A DNA stretch of 64,000 bases from Sellimonas catena (GTDB lineage Bacteria > Bacillota > Clostridia > Lachnospirales > Lachnospiraceae), in NCBI RefSeq assembly GCF_045063725.1, contig NZ_CP173695.1, one strand, 5' to 3'. This document shows positions 43,340 to 51,338 of the stretch, piece after piece. The number at the start of each line of letters is the position of its first letter. Positions within the stretch are counted from its first letter, which is position 1. The notes beneath the pieces are model-generated. The model was not told the origin of the DNA and made no database searches. It was given only the letters and a program-made list of their open reading frames with translations. A program made the translations under genes and the position numbers.

Positions 43340-43720
43340 GTGAATAATATGAGATACGAAGATTCGATGAAGGGTGTAGCTGATCAGATAATCAAAGAAC
43401 AGCAGCGAGCCAGTAAAATTAAAAACAATCCAGAAGAATTCCATTGGCATGACGAATATGCAACGTTGAATTTCTTTCGGTTTATCTGTAAAAATATCGG
43501 TAACTTGGGAAATGGAGAAATTGAAAAAATGGTCACACGCTTAAAGCACATAGATCAGAAAGCAGTGGAAAACCATGTGAATGGTGCTGTCTGGGCATTT
43601 GATTATGATAAGATGTTCTGTGTACTGATGGAAAATGAAATTTGCCGAAAGGTGTGTGAAAAGAATAAATATAATAGTTGGACGAAGCTGATTGGACAGT
43701 ATTGTGTTTCAATGGCTTAA
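43340..43720 (+). CDS. Hypothetical ICE protein
   Basis: 126 residues (or 123 from ATG 43349), soluble, mixed charge; I do not recognise a family. Notable stretches are EEFHWHDEYATLNFFRFICKN and VNGAVWAFDYDKMFCVLMEN, with many aromatic and Cys residues near the end. It starts on the base after the stop of the preceding HTH gene and is followed by a terminator, so it is translated with its neighbour. Confidence 0.6.
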   Translation: MNNMRYEDSMKGVADQIIKEQQRASKIKNNPEEFHWHDEYATLNFFRFICKNIGNLGNGEIEKMVTRLKHIDQKAVENHVNGAVWAFDYDKMFCVLMENEICRKVCEKNKYNSWTKLIGQYCVSMA

Positions 43721-43736
43721 AGATGAAGAAAGTGCT

Positions 43737-43759
43737 GCTGGAGAAAAATACTCTCCAGC
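43737..43759. terminator. Terminator after the hypothetical pair
   Basis: GCTGGAG (43737-43743) pairs with CTCCAGC (43753-43759), and a short T-run follows at 43766. It separates converging genes. Confidence 0.75.
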
Positions 43760-43795
43760 AACTTCGTTTTTGATGAATAAAGGTCAGTTTTTTGT

Positions 43796-44002
43796 TTAAC
43801 TATTCTCACTATTATTTGATTCAGTGATTTTTTTCTTCTTTGGAGAAACCAGTTTGTGACCGGAATAAATGGACATGCCCATACAAAGCAATGAAGAATA
43901 GGCAAAATATTTATGTGCAGTCATAGATTTTCTGATTCCAGAATAAATGCATCCCAACATACAGAAAAGTGCTCCGAGGGACCAGTATTTATGCGATTTC
44001 AT
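43796..44002 (-). CDS. Small two-helix membrane protein (DUF6219-like)
   Basis: 68 residues. Two similar hydrophobic halves, HKYWSLGALFCMLGCIYSG and HKYFAYSSLLCMGMSIYSGH, look like an internal duplication with the pattern HKY..-8-CM-G-YSG. A basic tail (KKKK) would stay in the cytoplasm. I recall this as the DUF6219 type, often found on Clostridia ICEs. Function unknown. AAGGAGG lies upstream of the ATG. Confidence 0.7.
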   Translation of the reverse strand: MKSHKYWSLGALFCMLGCIYSGIRKSMTAHKYFAYSSLLCMGMSIYSGHKLVSPKKKKITESNNSENS

Positions 44003-44181
44003 GATTTGATACCTCCTTTGATTTAACTGATTCTATCATAACGCTTTTTTACGAATATGCAAAGAAAATCTTGAAATATAGTTCTATAGAATTAGAACTT
44101 GGTTTTGCGATTCTGTATATTTAAGATATTCACAAGTATACTAAATTCAGAACGATTATTCGTTCTGGAGGAGGTGTTACG

Positions 44182-44499
44182 ATGGATTTGAAAGCAGTAG
44201 GACAGCGAATCAAATCAGCACGAGAAGCAAAAAATCTCACGCAAGAGGAACTGGCTGCATTAGTACATTTAAGTCCGACGCATGTGAGTGTAATAGAGAG
44301 AGGCTTGAAAGTTACAAAATTGGATACCTTTGTTGCAATTGCAAATGCATTAGATGTTTCTGCAGATACTCTTTTGATTGATGTTGTGGCACATTCAGTT
44401 ACAGGTGTTACCAATGAGCTGGCAGAGAAAATAGAAAAACTTCCGATCAAAGAGCAGAAAAAAATTATCAAAGTAATCCATACATTATTGGAAGAATAA
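44182..44499 (+). CDS. Xre-family HTH regulator
   Basis: 105 residues: a helix-turn-helix (IKSAREAKNLTQEELAALVHLSPTHVSVIERGLKVTKLDTFVAIANAL) followed by a linker (VSADTLLIDVV) and a helical C-terminal segment that may dimerise. GGAGGAGG upstream. It resembles immunity or conjugation repressors of ICEs that keep transfer genes quiet. It is transcribed alone, with a perfect terminator after it. Confidence 0.85.
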   Translation: MDLKAVGQRIKSAREAKNLTQEELAALVHLSPTHVSVIERGLKVTKLDTFVAIANALDVSADTLLIDVVAHSVTGVTNELAEKIEKLPIKEQKKIIKVIHTLLEE

Positions 44500-44513
44500 T
44501 ATGACAAAACTGG

Positions 44514-44540
44514 GAAGAGCAAGTAGCTCTTCTTTTTTTT
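44514..44540 (+). terminator. Intrinsic terminator
   Basis: GAAGAGC-5-GCTCTTC (44514-44532) followed by eight T. Confidence 0.9.
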
Positions 44541-44649
44541 GCCCCTTTATCCAGCTTTAAGTTGAAAAGTGTCTTTTCATGACGATAGAAATATGCTAAA
44601 TTAGTTCCATAGAACAAGATGTAATTCTTTTTATATTGGAGGAAAATGA

Positions 44650-44862
44650 ATGAGAGAGAAAACTATTTATGAGAAGATTGCAGAAAAGTACAACACAACA
44701 CCAGAAGAAGTACGAAGAGAAATGCAGATAGCCATAGATGCAGGCTTTGATAATCCTGATCCAGCTGTGCAGGAAAAATGGAAGAAAATGACACTTAAAG
44801 GAGACAGACCCACACCGGAAGAAGTAATCAATTACGCAGTAAAACAATTAAAAGGAAATTAA
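44650..44862 (+). CDS. Small protein resembling the Spo0A C-terminal HTH region
   Basis: 70 residues: TIYEKIAEKYNTTPEEVRREMQIAIDAGFDNP and RPTPEEVINYAVKQLK. The IA.KY.TT...V...I..AI pattern resembles the HTH of sporulation regulator Spo0A; small proteins of this kind are common in Lachnospiraceae. It is too short to hold a full Spo0A DNA-binding domain. TTGGAGG lies 9 bases upstream. It shares an operon with the secreted protein gene downstream (7-base gap). Confidence 0.65.
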   Translation: MREKTIYEKIAEKYNTTPEEVRREMQIAIDAGFDNPDPAVQEKWKKMTLKGDRPTPEEVINYAVKQLKGN

Positions 44863-44869
44863 TGAAAAT

Positions 44870-45301
44870 ATGAAGAAAAAGATAATTGCAGTGATAACAG
44901 GAGCAGTGATCTTGATAATTGCTGCAGGAAGTATTTATGGGAAAACTGAATCCGGTCATAAGAGAGGTGAACCGGATGTAGTAGGAACATTTTCCATAAA
45001 TCGGGATGAAAATTTAACTGTGGTCGCTAATCGGGAAAATATTGAGGATAGGGAAGCGTTTGCAAGAGAACTTTTGCAGATGTACAAGGATGATTCTTTT
45101 CATTCGACAAAATTCTCTACAGACAGGGGATATGCGACGAGCCTTGATATGAACATCTATTTATGGAAAGAGGATATTGAAGACGGGGAATCGGTAATGA
45201 CAGCCGAATACAGACCTGTAGAATATGGAAAGGACTATGATGTTGTCAATAATCCTGATAAATTTCAAATATATATAGATGGAAAAGAAGTAGAAGAATA
45301 A
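44870..45301 (+). CDS. Membrane-anchored or secreted hypothetical protein
   Basis: 143 residues. A basic start and hydrophobic helix (KKKIIAVITGAVILIIAAGSIYG) form a signal anchor or signal peptide without a lipobox Cys. The remainder is polar and acidic and likely faces outward (IEDREAFARELLQMYKDD, MNIYLWKEDIEDG). I do not recognise the family. Ribosome site GGAAATTAATG is weak, so translation may depend on coupling with the upstream gene. Confidence 0.6.
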   Translation: MKKKIIAVITGAVILIIAAGSIYGKTESGHKRGEPDVVGTFSINRDENLTVVANRENIEDREAFARELLQMYKDDSFHSTKFSTDRGYATSLDMNIYLWKEDIEDGESVMTAEYRPVEYGKDYDVVNNPDKFQIYIDGKEVEE

Positions 45302-45458
45302 CACGGTGAACTTTTTACACTGAAATATGTACGATTCTAATAATGACATGAACTTATGGGAACGTATTGCGGATACTTTGTGAACTTTATCCTGATACAA
45401 TGATTATGCTGATGAAAGAGGGCATAGATAACTGAATACAAGAAAGAGACGAAAGTCT

Positions 45459-45492
45459 CAGTAGTTAAGAAAAAACTACTGGGGCTTTTTTT
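45459..45492 (+). terminator. Intrinsic terminator
   Basis: CAGTAGTT-7-AACTACTG (45459-45481), then GGGC and eight T. It ends the transcript of the hypothetical secreted protein. The rest of the 300-base gap 45302-45601 shows no gene. Confidence 0.8.
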
Positions 45493-45601
45493 TGCTTTAT
45501 AGGAAATTGCGTTTTTGGAGCAGTCAAAAAAAGAACGCATGTTCATCGAACATATGTTAGATAAACGTGCGTTTGGGTATGACAATAAGACGTTGGCAGG
45601 A

Positions 45602-45778
45602 TCAGAAGATATAGAAACCTTCTTCGCCAAAACCATCGTCAAATGGATCATCTTCATTTAAGAAATAATCCATATCCAGAAGATCATCCTCGCTCATACG
45701 GCGAATGTCCTCGGATGTCATTCCTTCCGGCGGATTATCCATATATTTTTTTCGCAGTTTCTCTGTACTTGGATCCAT
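45602..45778 (-). CDS. Short acidic protein (58 residues)
   Basis: The minus strand holds an ATG at 45778 preceded by AGGAGGG, a 58-codon frame and TGA at 45602-45604. The product is very acidic toward the end: MSEDDLLDMDYFLNEDD then PFDDGFGEEGFYIF. The N-terminal part is basic (STEKLRKKYMDNPPEGM). No family recognised; the strong ribosome site and clean codon use support a real gene. The clustered Asp and Glu could mimic DNA, as anti-restriction proteins do, but that is speculation. Confidence 0.65.
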   Translation of the reverse strand: MDPSTEKLRKKYMDNPPEGMTSEDIRRMSEDDLLDMDYFLNEDDPFDDGFGEEGFYIF

Positions 45779-45831
45779 ATATACAGCCCTCCTTTAGGAG
45801 GAGTATACCACAGGAATAAGATTTGGAGAAG

Positions 45832-46980
45832 TCATGCAGAGGACCTCTTTCCACGAGAACGGGACATGGCTTTCTCGTACATTTCTTCCAGAGAAACACG
45901 TTTATGATTGAAATAAAGCTCTAAGAACAGCATGGTTGTACCGCATTCACATTTGATCGGGTCATAACCAAAGGAAGAAAGGATGGCGGTACGCCACTGG
46001 TTAAAACTCCTGTAAATGTGGTGTTTTTCCCGGGAAATGGTCCTGCGGAGTTTTTTATCAATCTCCCTGTGCCTGGCATAAATGCCGCCATAGCGGATCA
46101 TCTTAAAATGTTTTTCCGGGATATGACGGACCAGACGCTGTATAAATTCCATGACCGGGATAGTCTCTTCCACATATTGATCATCTTCATGGCGATTGTA
46201 ATGGAAGGTAACGAAGTCAGCATCATAGTTGTCAATGCGGGAAGTAGCGATCACCGGACGGCCGAGATAGCGGCCGATATATTTGATAGCAGTTTTCGGG
46301 TCACAGTTATTGGGTTTGGCATAGACATAGAAGCCGTCTTTGTGTTCCTGGTAGCAGCGAGCCTTCACCTTTTTAAAAGAAGGGCCGATCTTAGCCTCCA
46401 ATTCATTCAGGAGAGCAGTACGGAAAGCGTTGCGCAGATAAGTATAGTTGAAATGATGAGTCTTGCGCCAGAAAGCATTGTCGCTGTAACCGCCCTCAGA
46501 AATAAGACAATGGATATGAGGGTTCCATTTGAGGTCCCTGCCGAAGGTATGGAGGACCATGATGAAACCGGGAGTGAAGTTCATGGATTTATTCTGCTTA
46601 AAAAACATACGGGAGACAACGCTGTTTACGGCATGGAAAAGACAGTCGAGGAGGGAGCGGTCATTGAGAAAAAAGTCCCGGAGCTGTTCATCAATGGTAA
46701 AGACACAATGGCGGTGAGGGACATCAATAAGTTTAAAGGACATAGAGGTAGTACGATCCATGGCATATTTATTTCCACAGGTAGGGCAGAAACGGCTGTG
46801 GCAGCGGAAAGGGACAAATTTCAGCTTACCGCAGGAAGGGCAGCCATACATGGCCCCGCCAAAGGAAGAATCGCCACAATTGATCATCTTATCGATATTT
46901 TCCACTTCAGTTTTTCTGGGGTGGAGAGTATATATAATTTCTTCATAATGGTCTTTAAAAATGGTTTGTAATATATTCAT
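45832..46980 (-). CDS. IS91-family (Y2/HUH) transposase
   Basis: About 382 residues from ATG 46980; 17 more in-frame codons precede it but are unlikely to be used. An N-terminal zinc finger (YGCPSCGKLKFVPFRCHSRFCPTCG) is followed by the HUH motif NPHIHCLIS and a later Tyr region (AIKYIGRYLGRP) with the catalytic tyrosine. IS91-type enzymes move by rolling-circle replication and can carry neighbouring DNA. The frame is intact, so the element may be active. Both termini are unproven; a C/G-rich nested hairpin upstream of the gene is one candidate end. Confidence 0.9.
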   Translation of the reverse strand: MNILQTIFKDHYEEIIYTLHPRKTEVENIDKMINCGDSSFGGAMYGCPSCGKLKFVPFRCHSRFCPTCGNKYAMDRTTSMSFKLIDVPHRHCVFTIDEQLRDFFLNDRSLLDCLFHAVNSVVSRMFFKQNKSMNFTPGFIMVLHTFGRDLKWNPHIHCLISEGGYSDNAFWRKTHHFNYTYLRNAFRTALLNELEAKIGPSFKKVKARCYQEHKDGFYVYAKPNNCDPKTAIKYIGRYLGRPVIATSRIDNYDADFVTFHYNRHEDDQYVEETIPVMEFIQRLVRHIPEKHFKMIRYGGIYARHREIDKKLRRTISREKHHIYRSFNQWRTAILSSFGYDPIKCECGTTMLFLELYFNHKRVSLEEMYEKAMSRSRGKRSSA

Positions 46981-47015
46981 AAGTCTATTATGCAGGAAAA
47001 ACACATAAAAAGAAA

Positions 47016-47048
47016 CCCCCAATTCCCCCATGAATGGGGGCTAGGGGG
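47016..47048. repeat. Nested C5/G5 hairpin beside the IS91-type gene
   Basis: Two C5 blocks (47016-47020, 47025-47029) face two G5 blocks (47036-47040, 47044-47048), giving a stacked stem around the loop ATGAAT. Subterminal hairpins mark the ends of IS91-type elements, so this may be a terminus; it may also be a terminator. Confidence 0.45.
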
Positions 47049-47206
47049 CTGAAGTGTCGAAGACACTTTTTTATGCCTGAATTTTTCAGCCAATAACTGC
47101 GGGTATGTCCCGGCAGGATAAAGGCGGAGCAGGCATGATCCTAAACAGAGGTCCGCCTTCTGGATTTGAAACGAGCAACAAGATTTCAAATTCAGGAGGA
47201 ACGGAT

Positions 47207-47680
47207 ATGTATATTGAACACCCATATTTTTATGACGGAAAGTACTACGCAAATATTGATGGAGAAATGATCGAGATTACAAGAGAAGTTGCGTATGCGA
47301 TGAACAATTTTTACAGAAGTAGCAAGGCAAAAAAAGTTGAGATTAAGAACGAACTGGGGGAAGTCGTGGATAAGATGCTGCGGGAAGTACCTTACAGTGG
47401 ACAGTCCATTGATGGGGAAGGATTCATGATTGAAGAGTTCCCGGATCTGAATTGTGACGTGGAGCACAGTGTACTGACGAAAATGGAACAGCAGGATATT
47501 CATAAAGTGATCGATCAGCTGAATACCGAGGAACGCATGATTATTTACGGCATTTTCTTTGAAAACAAGACACAGACACAGATGGCAGAGATTATGGGGA
47601 TTTCCAGACAGGTATTAGCTTACAAGCTGAAAACGATCCTTAATAAAATGCGTGAAATGTATATGAAAAAAATTTTTTAA
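47207..47680 (+). CDS. Sigma-70 region 4-like regulator
   Basis: 157 residues from ATG 47207, which has AGGAGGA upstream (the frame is open back to 47105 without a better start). The N-terminal half is unrecognised (HPYFYDGKYYANIDGEMIEITREVAYAM). Residues 100-150 form a region 4-like helix-turn-helix: LNTEERMIIYGIFFENKTQTQMAEIMGISRQVLAYKLKTIL. It lacks region 2, so it is not a complete sigma factor but could act like ICE proteins that modulate transcription. A T-rich stretch follows its stop. Confidence 0.75.
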   Translation: MYIEHPYFYDGKYYANIDGEMIEITREVAYAMNNFYRSSKAKKVEIKNELGEVVDKMLREVPYSGQSIDGEGFMIEEFPDLNCDVEHSVLTKMEQQDIHKVIDQLNTEERMIIYGIFFENKTQTQMAEIMGISRQVLAYKLKTILNKMREMYMKKIF

Positions 47681-47699
47681 AAAATTTCGGAAATTTTTT

Positions 47700-48190
47700 T
47701 GCATCTGCCGAAGTTATTTGACTTTAGTAATTAGAGGAGCTTTAAGGACTCCCTAAAATGCACCATGATAACTGAATATCCAATAATAACTGACGTGACA
47801 TTTCATACAGTGAGCACGAGGAAGATGCCGCTATAGGATTATAAGACGTAAGAAACTATTTAGAGTCAATAATGCTGCGAAAAAGCACTGACCAAAGCCA
47901 GTCGGCAGGCTGGTGATGCGATGACATGTGTGAGATGCGATACACTTGCAGACCCTGAGAAGTCTGTAACTGGTAAACCTATGAACTGCCAGAGCCTGGA
48001 AACGAGAGCTTTTGGGTTGTGGTCCGGAGTATAGCATCCGGGCAGGTTATTATTCCCTTCCTGCAGATGCAGGAGTAACGATTCGGGGTATCGAGGATAA
48101 ATAGAATCGAGCGAGCACTGTTTAATAATCAAATTGGCTATAGAGGTTATGCGGCAGAGCTTTCCATCTTGGAAAGGAACTCTGCCGTAT
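47700..48190 (+). ncRNA. Possible large structured RNA
   Basis: The 570-base gap before the toxin gene has no plausible protein but many local stems, including CAGAC-8-GTCTG, CCGGA-8-TCCGG (about 48,033-48,050), CCTGC-4-GCAGG, CGAT-7-ATCG, and a strong final hairpin: CGGCAGAG (48152-48159) with CTCTGCCG (48180-48187), enclosing CTTTCC-5-GGAAAG. It is richer in GC than the flanks. Candidates to test are ROOL, GOLLD or a decayed group II intron; I could not assign it, and I see no domain V motif or reverse transcriptase. Confidence 0.45.
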
Positions 48191-48253
48191 TCCTGTGGAG
48201 CCACTATAGCGCTATGAATGCTTTACAAATTAAAAAGATTGGAGAGATGACAA

Positions 48254-48619
48254 GTGACGATTCGAAGAGGAGATATCTTATGGGCGGATCTCGGTATGTT
48301 CCCGACAACTTCGGTTCAGGGTGGAGTAAGACCGGTGATCGTAGTAAGTAACAACAAAGCCAATACATACAGTTCAGTCATTACAGTAGTTCCGATGACA
48401 TCAAGAATATATAAGAAGCGGTATTTACCAACACATGTATTTATCAGTAAATACGATATGACAGGGATCCGAAAAGGAAGCCTGGCATTGGCTGAACAGG
48501 TTATGAGCATTTCTACAAAATGCATTATTGAGAAATGCGGAAGAGTAAATAAGTGGAGTTTGGATCGGGTACTGAAAGCAGTACGGATTCAAATGGGAAT
48601 GAACGAAAGCGAGCAATGA
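48254..48619 (+). CDS. mazF: MazF/PemK-type mRNA interferase
   Basis: 121 residues: RRGDILWADLG (loop with the catalytic region), GGVRPVIVVSNNKAN (with conserved Arg-Pro), VVPMTSR and KGSLALAEQVMSIS. The fold cuts RNA at short sequences and inhibits growth. GTG start 8 bases after GGAGAG. No MazE antitoxin precedes it; the small gene 137 bases downstream is a possible partner, in which case the order would be toxin first. It would stabilise the ICE by killing cells that lose it. Confidence 0.88.
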   Translation: MTIRRGDILWADLGMFPTTSVQGGVRPVIVVSNNKANTYSSVITVVPMTSRIYKKRYLPTHVFISKYDMTGIRKGSLALAEQVMSISTKCIIEKCGRVNKWSLDRVLKAVRIQMGMNESEQ

Positions 48620-48755
48620 TATTCCTGCTTTCGACAATTCAACAGAAAACGACGTTATAAAATGTAGATAACACAAAAGAATGACAATACAGGACGAGCG
48701 GTTCTGGTGATTTTTTAGAGACGATTGAATATGATTTATAAAGGGAGGGATTGCG

Positions 48756-48935
48756 ATGGCATTAAAAATTGTAAGAAGATATGATGCAAATGGTAATGTG
48801 ATCGAAGATAAAGATTTAGAAAGATTCAAATTGGATTCCCCGGTAGTTCGTCAGATCTTATATCAGATGAATAAAGAGATGGGAGCAGTTGATAATATTA
48901 AAGTCGATGCAGCTGAAAGAAGAAATTTCGTATAA
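48756..48935 (+). CDS. Small hypothetical protein downstream of MazF
   Basis: 59 residues, too short for routine calling, but with AAGGGAGGG upstream and a clean frame. The text reads MALKIVRRYDANGNVIEDKD, RFKLDSPVVRQILYQMNKEMG and VDAAERRNFV. It is charged and probably helical in the second half. It could be an antitoxin for the upstream MazF, or an excision factor-type protein next to the integrase. I do not recognise it. A promoter for the recombinase begins 24 bases later. Confidence 0.6.
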   Translation: MALKIVRRYDANGNVIEDKDLERFKLDSPVVRQILYQMNKEMGAVDNIKVDAAERRNFV

Positions 48936-48958
48936 CATACTTAGAGAAATAAAATAAG

Positions 48959-48987
48959 TTGAAATTTTTCTGGAAGGATGGTATAGT
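48959..48987 (+). promoter_or_regulatory. Promoter of the serine recombinase
   Basis: TTGAAA (48959-48964), a 17-base spacer and TATAGT (48982-48987). It overlaps the longest open frame, so translation should begin at the downstream GTG 49013. Confidence 0.7.
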
Positions 48988-49012
48988 ATACGTGAGAGGA
49001 GGAAAGAGCGAG

Positions 49013-50425
49013 GTGAGAAACATAAGAATTGGAAAGAATACCTCAAATAATAAAAAAACAGGATTGTATATCAGAGTTTCTACAAATTTTCAGTTTGAAG
49101 AAGGATATTCAGTAGGTGCTCAGACAGAGAAGCTTGAAAAGTATTGTAATTATCAGGAGATTGATAATTATGATCTGTATATTGATGGTGGCTATTCAGG
49201 AAGCAATCTGAATCGACCGGAGATGAAACGTCTTATTAAAGAAATTCAAGAGGGCAAAGTGGAATCAGTTGTAGTTGTTAAACTTGATCGTTTGTCCAGA
49301 AGTCAGAAAGATACGATTTATCTTCTGGAAGATGTGTTTGAAGCAAATGATGTTGGATTTATTTCTTTAAATGAGAACTTTGATACAACAACACCATATG
49401 GAAAAGCAATGGTAGGTATCTTATCTGTATTTGCTCAGTATGAACGTGAAAATATTCGTGAACGTACACAGATGGGAATTACAGAGAGAATCAAAACCGG
49501 AAAATGGAGAGGGACGAAACCACCATTTGGTTATGACTATAATAACGGTGATGACGTTCTTGTGCCAAATAAAGATGCTGAAACAGTCAGAAAGATTTTT
49601 GAATTATATAAGGAAGGCTATTCCACGTATGCACTGGCAAAGATGTTCGATTTAAAAGGAGACAAACAAGTGTCCGATATGTTATCCAGAGTGACATACA
49701 TTGGAAAGCTCAAATATAATAAGGAAATCGTTGATGGTCTTCACGAGCCGATAGTTGATAAAAAACTGTTTGATGAAGTTCAGGAATTGCGAAAAACAAG
49801 AACGAGAGCAACTTCTCATAAATCACAGTATTTACTTACTGGGTTAATATATTGTGGATTATGTGGGGCAAAGATGCGTTATCAAAAATGGAGCGGTGGA
49901 AGAGTGATGATTTACTGTTACTCATTAGACCATAGTAAACCGCACTTGGTTAAGAATCCAAATTGCCAGAACGGAAAATTGGATGCAGCTGAAGTTGAAG
50001 ATGTTGTTGTTAGTGATATGCTGAAATTATCAAAGGAGTATGAGGTAATCGAGGAAAAATCAGAACAGCAAAATCAAAAAGGATTTGAAGCTATGAACCA
50101 GAGAAAATCAGTTCTTGAAGGTAAGCTGAAATCCCTGTATAATTTATATGCATCCGATACCAATAATAGTGTCCTGCTGGAGACAATTGGTGAGATCAAT
50201 AAAGAACTGGAAAATCTGAATACACAGATAGAACAGTACACATTAAAGAACACCAGAGCTAAAGATATGACAGCAAGAGCTAAAGCATTCAAAAGTGTTG
50301 CTGACAGCTGGGAGTTCATGTCTTTCAATGAAAGACAGAAGACTGTACGTGAATATATCAAAAAGATTAAAATATCGAATGATTATGTTGAAATTGAGTA
50401 TAATGATCTTTTGACACTACAGTAA
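49013..50425 (+). CDS. Large serine recombinase, probable ICE integrase
   Basis: 470 residues from GTG 49013, with AGGAGG at 48997. The catalytic domain holds the nucleophile Ser in LYIRVSTNFQ, then KLDRLSRSQKDTIYLLEDVF and FAQYERENIRERT. A recombinase domain (KPPFGYDY ... ALAKMFDLKG), a zinc-ribbon (CGLCGAKMRY ... NPNCQNGKL) and a coiled-coil (residues 350-430) follow. Such enzymes join attP to attB in one direction and need a directionality factor to excise. It is the last ICE gene and points toward the sigF junction 130 bases away, so the target is very likely sigF. Confidence 0.92.
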   Translation: MRNIRIGKNTSNNKKTGLYIRVSTNFQFEEGYSVGAQTEKLEKYCNYQEIDNYDLYIDGGYSGSNLNRPEMKRLIKEIQEGKVESVVVVKLDRLSRSQKDTIYLLEDVFEANDVGFISLNENFDTTTPYGKAMVGILSVFAQYERENIRERTQMGITERIKTGKWRGTKPPFGYDYNNGDDVLVPNKDAETVRKIFELYKEGYSTYALAKMFDLKGDKQVSDMLSRVTYIGKLKYNKEIVDGLHEPIVDKKLFDEVQELRKTRTRATSHKSQYLLTGLIYCGLCGAKMRYQKWSGGRVMIYCYSLDHSKPHLVKNPNCQNGKLDAAEVEDVVVSDMLKLSKEYEVIEEKSEQQNQKGFEAMNQRKSVLEGKLKSLYNLYASDTNNSVLLETIGEINKELENLNTQIEQYTLKNTRAKDMTARAKAFKSVADSWEFMSFNERQKTVREYIKKIKISNDYVEIEYNDLLTLQ

Positions 50426-50449
50426 ATTACATTTCTATAGTTAATACAT

Positions 50450-50473
50450 CGCAAGGGGATATATCTTCTTGCG
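50450..50473. repeat. Palindrome near the ICE right end
   Basis: CGCAAG (50450-50455) and CTTGCG (50468-50473) flank GGGATATATCTT, giving a 12-bp stem if G-U pairs are allowed. It can act as a terminator for the recombinase or as an arm of the attachment site. Two further small inverted repeats lie between here and 50,539. Confidence 0.4.
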
Positions 50474-50529
50474 TGTAAAATTTCATATATCTTATTCAAG
50501 ATAATTACCCTATTGGATAAAGGAAATTT

Positions 50530-50560
50530 CAAAATTTCCACTATAATACATTATCCCAAT
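50530..50560. other. Right ICE-chromosome junction (attR) inside sigF
   Basis: Reading backward in the sigF frame, similarity to the usual TYAVPM holds only for Pro-Met and a Tyr (Y-I-I-P-M), and a stop codon stands at 50544-50546. Sigma-factor coding therefore begins at or just after 50,547, which puts the crossover within a few bases of that position. The core dinucleotide cannot be read from one junction. Confidence 0.65.
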
Positions 50561-51056
50561 GATATCCGGGGAAATCAGACGGTTTCTCCGGGATGACGGA
50601 ATGCTCAAAGTCAGCCGTTCTCTCAAGGAAATTTCCTGTAAAGCATGTCAGGCGAAAGAAGAATTTACGAAAAAGTACAACCGGGAACCGACAATCCGGG
50701 AACTGTCGGAGATTTCCGGAATCGGAAAGGAAGAACTGGTAGAGGCTATGGAAGCATCTGCCGAAGTGGAGTCTTTGCACCGGCCGGTCTACAAGAAAGA
50801 CGGAAGTGAGGTGGAGCTTCTGGAAAAACTGGAAAAGGAGGAAAAAACAGAAGAAAAGATTATTGACCAGATGTTTCTATATTCCCTTCTGGAAAAGCTG
50901 GGAAAAGAGGAACGGCAGCTGATTTATCTCAGATATTTTGAAAACAAAACCCAGTCCGAGACCGGGAAAATGCTTGGCATGTCGCAGGTGCAGGTCTCGC
51001 GGCTGGAAAAGAAGATACTGAAACGGATGAAAGAATACGGCAGTCCGCCGGCGTAA
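50559..51056 (+). pseudogene. sigF: C-terminal part of sporulation sigma factor SigF, cut by the ICE
   Basis: 165 codons begin in region 2.4 (MISGEIRRFLRDDGMLKVSRSLKE), then region 3 (REPTIRELSEISGI) and region 4 (LIYLRYFENKTQSETGKMLGMSQVQVSRLEKKIL). It lines up with Bacillus subtilis SigF from about residue 110, and the spoVA genes downstream confirm the identity, because sigF normally precedes spoVAA. The first 100 or so residues, with core-binding region 2, are on the other side of the ICE. The fragment should not work as a sigma factor. An intact sigF would return on precise excision. Confidence 0.88.
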
Positions 51057-51134
51057 AAAAGAATCAGGCATATCCGGTATAAAAAAAGCCAGAACAGACA
51101 TACTACCTTTGAAAGAAAGGAAAGGTGAAGGAGA

Positions 51135-51338
51135 ATGGAACAGGCAAAAAGAAGAATCCGGATATGCCTGATCTGCGTTGTCACATCAGCTGTTATCCTG
51201 GGAATTCTGTATTATGTAATGTCACAGCAACGGCCCGTATCGGAAGAAAACGGAACGCTTGTCAGTGTCAGCATGGAAGAAGGAGGAAACGATGGGAACA
51301 TCCGGACATACACTCTATATCAAAGGGGAGAAAAATAA
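51135..51338 (+). CDS. Small single-pass membrane protein between sigF and spoVAA
   Basis: 67 residues: a basic start (EQAKRRIRICL), one membrane helix (residues 10-29), and a polar tail. AAGGAG lies just before the ATG. Its end overlaps the start of spoVAA by 47 bases in another frame, which implies translational coupling. I do not recognise a family; it might be a lineage-specific member of the sigF-spoVA operon. Confidence 0.6.
   Translation: MEQAKRRIRICLICVVTSAVILGILYYVMSQQRPVSEENGTLVSVSMEEGGNDGNIRTYTLYQRGEK

Larger units (their letters stand above)
1..50546. mobile_element. Right part of an integrative conjugative element carrying a siderophore cluster
   Basis: The block contains conjugation genes (large SNF2-type helicase, YodL/polyvalent protein, MobC, relaxase), accessory regulators and, at its right edge, a large serine recombinase. 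Immediately beyond the recombinase, the sequence becomes the C-terminal half of sigF followed by spoVA genes, which places the right boundary near 50,546. The left end and the type IV secretion genes are not in the window. Gene types resemble the Tn1549-like ICEs of Firmicutes. The right boundary is inferred from where sigF similarity begins; the exact crossover bases cannot be fixed without the left junction or an empty site. Confidence 0.85.

Noticed and set aside
46018..46971. 317-codon open frame on the plus strand opposite the IS91-type transposase
   Set aside because: It is the antisense of a clear HUH transposase; the translation has no known motif and no ribosome site.
47700..48250. 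Complete group II intron
   Set aside because: No reverse transcriptase and no recognisable domain V hairpin; at most a fragment.
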